In this document: positions 5,196 to 7,251 of the stretch, one piece after another
Layout: each line of letters starts with the position of its first letter
How positions within the stretch are numbered: the stretch's first letter is position 1
From: Deltaproteobacteria bacterium
Lineage (GTDB): Bacteria; Desulfobacterota; DSM-4660; Desulfatiglandales; B25-G16
Length of the DNA: 7,251 nucleotides
NCBI GenBank assembly: GCA_020355145.1
Contig: CP070660.1
Span: 126,039 to 133,289, forward strand
Reading direction: 5' to 3'
Notes under the pieces: generated by a model
Database searches by the model: none
Seen by the model: the letters and a program-made list of their open reading frames with translations, nothing else
What the model was told of the DNA's origin: nothing
Translations under genes and position numbers: made by a program

Positions 5196-6419
5196 TTATT
5201 CTCCCTCTGTAAACCATCTCTTCATCCTGGATACTATCCGGTTAAAGATGTTTGTATCCCTTATCCTAAATCTCTTCTCTCTCTGCTGTGAGTTGGCCCC
5301 ATAAAGGACAAGACCTACTGCTGTTGCGTACATGGGGCTGTTGACAATCTCTTTTAGCCCCCCGATATGCTCGGGATAACCAACCCTGGCGGGCATATTG
5401 AAAACCTGCTCCGCGATCTCCGGTACACCCGCCAGGATAGAAGACCCGCCTGTGACAACCACACCAGAGGTGACCAGATCATCATAACCAGACCTAACCA
5501 TCTCCTGGCAAATAAGGCTAAAAATCTCCTCCACCCGGGGCTCCAAAATCTCTCCCAGCAATTGCCTGCTAACGGTCCTCGGTTTCCTGCCACCCACACT
5601 TGGAACCTCAATAGTCTCATCCTTACCGATAAACGAGGTAAGGCCACATCCATACCGTATCTTTATCTTTTCCGCCTCTTTAAAGGGGGTCCTAATTCCA
5701 ATAGCAATATCATTGGTCAGGTTGTCACCACCTAAGGTTAATACAGATGTATGTTTTATCGAGCCCTGGGAAAATATCGCCAAATCCGTAGTCCCGCCTC
5801 CAAAATCTATTAAGGCCACGCCCAGATTTCTTTCTTCATCTGTAAGGATCGCCTCACTGGAGGCAAGGGATTCAAGAATAATATCGTAAACATCAAGACC
5901 AGCCCTGTTGGCGCACTTGATAATATTCTGCGCTGATGTAACCGCTCCAGTTACTATATGTATCTTAACCTCAAGGCGGACACCTGACATCCCTGTGGGA
6001 TCACTGATACCAGCCTGATCGTCAACAATGAATTCCTGGGGAAGGGTATGGATAACTTCCCTGTCCATGGGAATTGCAACTGCCCTGGCTGCATCAACCA
6101 CCCTGTCAATATCTATCTTGCCTACCTCCCTCTTCTTTAAGGCTATAATCCCATGACTGTTAAAACCCTTTATATGGCCTCCGGCAATCCCAGCGTAGAC
6201 AGAACTGATCTCGCAGCCAGCCATAGTTTCCGCCTCTTCTATGGCCTCTTTAATGCTATTTACCGTGTTTTCGATGTTGATCACCACACCCTTTCTCAGC
6301 CCGATAGATGGATGAGATCCCATTCCTATGATATCAACCATCCCGTCAGGCCTAGGTTCCCCAACCACTGCACAGATCTTACTCGTGCCTATGTCAAGGC
6401 CTACAATCAATTGCTCCAT
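5196..6419 (-). CDS. ftsA: Cell division protein FtsA
   Basis: FtsA is an actin-like ATPase that tethers FtsZ filaments to the inner membrane and recruits later divisome proteins. It has 407 residues with the start chosen here. Actin-fold nucleotide motifs are phosphate-1 GLDIGTSK (7-14), phosphate-2 LIDFGGGTTDLAIF (203-216) and the adenosine motif VVTGGSSILAGV (321-332). The FtsA-specific 1C (SHS2) subdomain lies at about 82-160. The C-terminus has an amphipathic membrane-targeting helix, IFNRIVSRMKRWF (391-403), after a short linker. The frame can be extended to a TTG at 6428, but the GGGGG ribosome-binding site (6430-6434) would then sit 1 nt from the start. With the ATG at 6419 the spacing is 10 nt, so the ATG is preferred. 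It is 46 nt downstream of ftsQ and 25 nt upstream of ftsZ. Complete and typical. Confidence 0.97.
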   Translation of the reverse strand: MEQLIVGLDIGTSKICAVVGEPRPDGMVDIIGMGSHPSIGLRKGVVINIENTVNSIKEAIEEAETMAGCEISSVYAGIAGGHIKGFNSHGIIALKKREVGKIDIDRVVDAARAVAIPMDREVIHTLPQEFIVDDQAGISDPTGMSGVRLEVKIHIVTGAVTSAQNIIKCANRAGLDVYDIILESLASSEAILTDEERNLGVALIDFGGGTTDLAIFSQGSIKHTSVLTLGGDNLTNDIAIGIRTPFKEAEKIKIRYGCGLTSFIGKDETIEVPSVGGRKPRTVSRQLLGEILEPRVEEIFSLICQEMVRSGYDDLVTSGVVVTGGSSILAGVPEIAEQVFNMPARVGYPEHIGGLKEIVNSPMYATAVGLVLYGANSQQREKRFRIRDTNIFNRIVSRMKRWFTEGE

Positions 6420-6429
6420 TATAGCCAAA

Positions 6430-6435
6430 CCCCCT
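6430..6435 (-). promoter_or_regulatory. Shine-Dalgarno sequence of ftsA (decides the start)
   Basis: AGGGGG on the minus strand, 10 nt from the ATG at 6419 and only 1 nt from the alternative TTG at 6428. The spacing supports the ATG. Confidence 0.6.
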
Positions 6436-6465
6436 TTATTATCGATTAACCAATCCCATCACTCT

Positions 6466-7251
6466 TTAGACCACCCTGCCGGTAAACGCAACGACTGCCC
6501 TATCACTATAACCCAAATCTATTGACCTGACCTGATAGAGTCGATGAGTGGCCCGGAGATGTTTGATAATATGCGTCAATGAATCAATCTTTCTGATAAA
6601 ATCATCTCCCCCGAGAAAGACCTTAAAGGGTAATTTATTGAAATAGATGGCGAGAGTTCCATCTTCTTCCACATGAATCTCTGATAGCCTCTCTACTGAT
6701 AATGGAGTATCCATCAAGTAGAGGGCATTTAAAAAGGATGCGACCTCCTTAAGATATGCCCCATTTGCTTTATCACCTGGGGATAGGCCAGTTACTACAG
6801 GAAGATCAACTGGTTCATCTCTTTCAACCTCCTTAAATATATCCCCCTCTCTATCCATGAAGCACATCCGCCCTATTAGGACTATTGCCACTGCCTCTTG
6901 CGTCTCTGCCTTTATATAAAGGGTATGGGGGAATTCCTTCTTTAGGAAAACAGATTTTATCCATGGATGGGCCTCGATATTTCCCTTAATGGTAACCGGA
7001 TCAATAGACAAAAGACTTTCCCTTTTCCTAAGACCCGATATCTTTATCACCTCTTCCCTTAAATCATCATTAACCCCGGTCAGGACAATATTATGTAGTC
7101 TAAAATAGGGCGATGAAGACAGGAATTGGTATCCGGATATAAGGATTAAAGAAAGGACTCCAAGCACTAAAAGGAATAGAAATATCTTAAGGAGGCCAAA
7201 ACCTAGTTGGCCTAAGGTCCTCTTAAGGGGGGAAAAACCCTTTTGCCTATC
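6466..7251 (-). CDS. ftsQ: Cell division protein FtsQ (5' end outside the window)
   Basis: FtsQ is a bitopic inner-membrane divisome scaffold that binds FtsB/FtsL through its periplasmic part. The frame is open to the window edge and 261 residues are visible. They comprise a basic cytoplasmic tail (1-17), one membrane helix (about 18-44, e.g. FGLLKIFLFLLVLGVLSLIL) and a POTRA domain at about 50-124 (NIVLTGV 54-60, HPWIKSVFLKKEFPHTLYIK 95-114). A segment reading CFMDREGDIF follows (about 130-139), equivalent to the usual LIDxxGxVF, and then the beta-domain to residue 261. A GTG at 7167 could be mistaken for the start, but it lies inside the membrane helix and hydrophobic coding sequence continues upstream, so the true start is beyond 7251. 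The family is weakly conserved, but POTRA pattern and position before ftsA agree. First visible gene of the operon; its promoter is not in view. Confidence 0.93.
   Translation of the reverse strand, partial: DRQKGFSPLKRTLGQLGFGLLKIFLFLLVLGVLSLILISGYQFLSSSPYFRLHNIVLTGVNDDLREEVIKISGLRKRESLLSIDPVTIKGNIEAHPWIKSVFLKKEFPHTLYIKAETQEAVAIVLIGRMCFMDREGDIFKEVERDEPVDLPVVTGLSPGDKANGAYLKEVASFLNALYLMDTPLSVERLSEIHVEEDGTLAIYFNKLPFKVFLGGDDFIRKIDSLTHIIKHLRATHRLYQVRSIDLGYSDRAVVAFTGRVV

Noticed and set aside
6426..6428. TTG as the start of ftsA
   Set aside because: The only purine-rich site would be 1 nt away; the ATG at 6419 has a 10-nt spacing and gives the usual FtsA N-terminus.
7165..7167. GTG as the start of ftsQ
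   Set aside because: It falls within the membrane helix, and the frame stays open with hydrophobic and basic FtsQ-like residues to the window edge.

Overview
The right two thirds of the window (about 2230-7251, all minus strand) is the distal end of a bacterial division and cell-wall (dcw) cluster. In transcription order it carries a 5'-truncated ftsQ, ftsA, ftsZ, then a long radical SAM gene whose start codon overlaps the ftsZ stop. FtsA with a C-terminal amphipathic helix, FtsZ with the FLRKQ-type tail, and a TIGR03960-like radical SAM protein directly after ftsZ suggest a Gram-negative bacterium of the Desulfobacterota (former Deltaproteobacteria). This placement rests on remembered family resemblance and is moderately secure. 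The genes are tightly packed (gaps of 46 and 25 nt, then a 1-nt overlap), so they are probably one transcript that continues from beyond position 7251.

Between the division operon and the next gene lies about 200 nt of non-coding DNA (2033-2231) with a perfect REP-like hairpin (2153-2169) and an AT-rich inverted repeat (2051-2068). Next on the minus strand is a DUF362-family gene (860-2032). It is more GC-rich than the fts genes and is probably a separate unit.

The left end (1-859) is accessory DNA. Positions 1-233 on the minus strand hold the remnant of a REP-associated tyrosine transposase (RAYT, Y1/HUH type). The family N-terminus ends at an in-frame stop, followed in the same frame by what looks like the family's C-terminal helix-turn-helix, with the catalytic core missing. 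Next comes a GC-rich island (about 344-655) between AT-rich flanks. It holds a small acidic 66-aa gene with a strong Shine-Dalgarno sequence, followed 18 nt after its stop by an imperfect inverted repeat (589-659) with the geometry of an integron attC recombination site. The simplest reading is a single integron-type gene cassette, or a stray one, with no integrase in view. Positions 660-859 hold nothing I can recognise.

The division genes work together as follows. FtsQ is the membrane-spanning scaffold of the divisome. FtsA anchors FtsZ to the membrane by binding the FtsZ tail. FtsZ is the GTP-driven polymer forming the ring. The role of the co-transcribed radical SAM enzyme is not known from the sequence. 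The most notable items are the attC-like site with its small cassette gene and the core-deleted RAYT relic.
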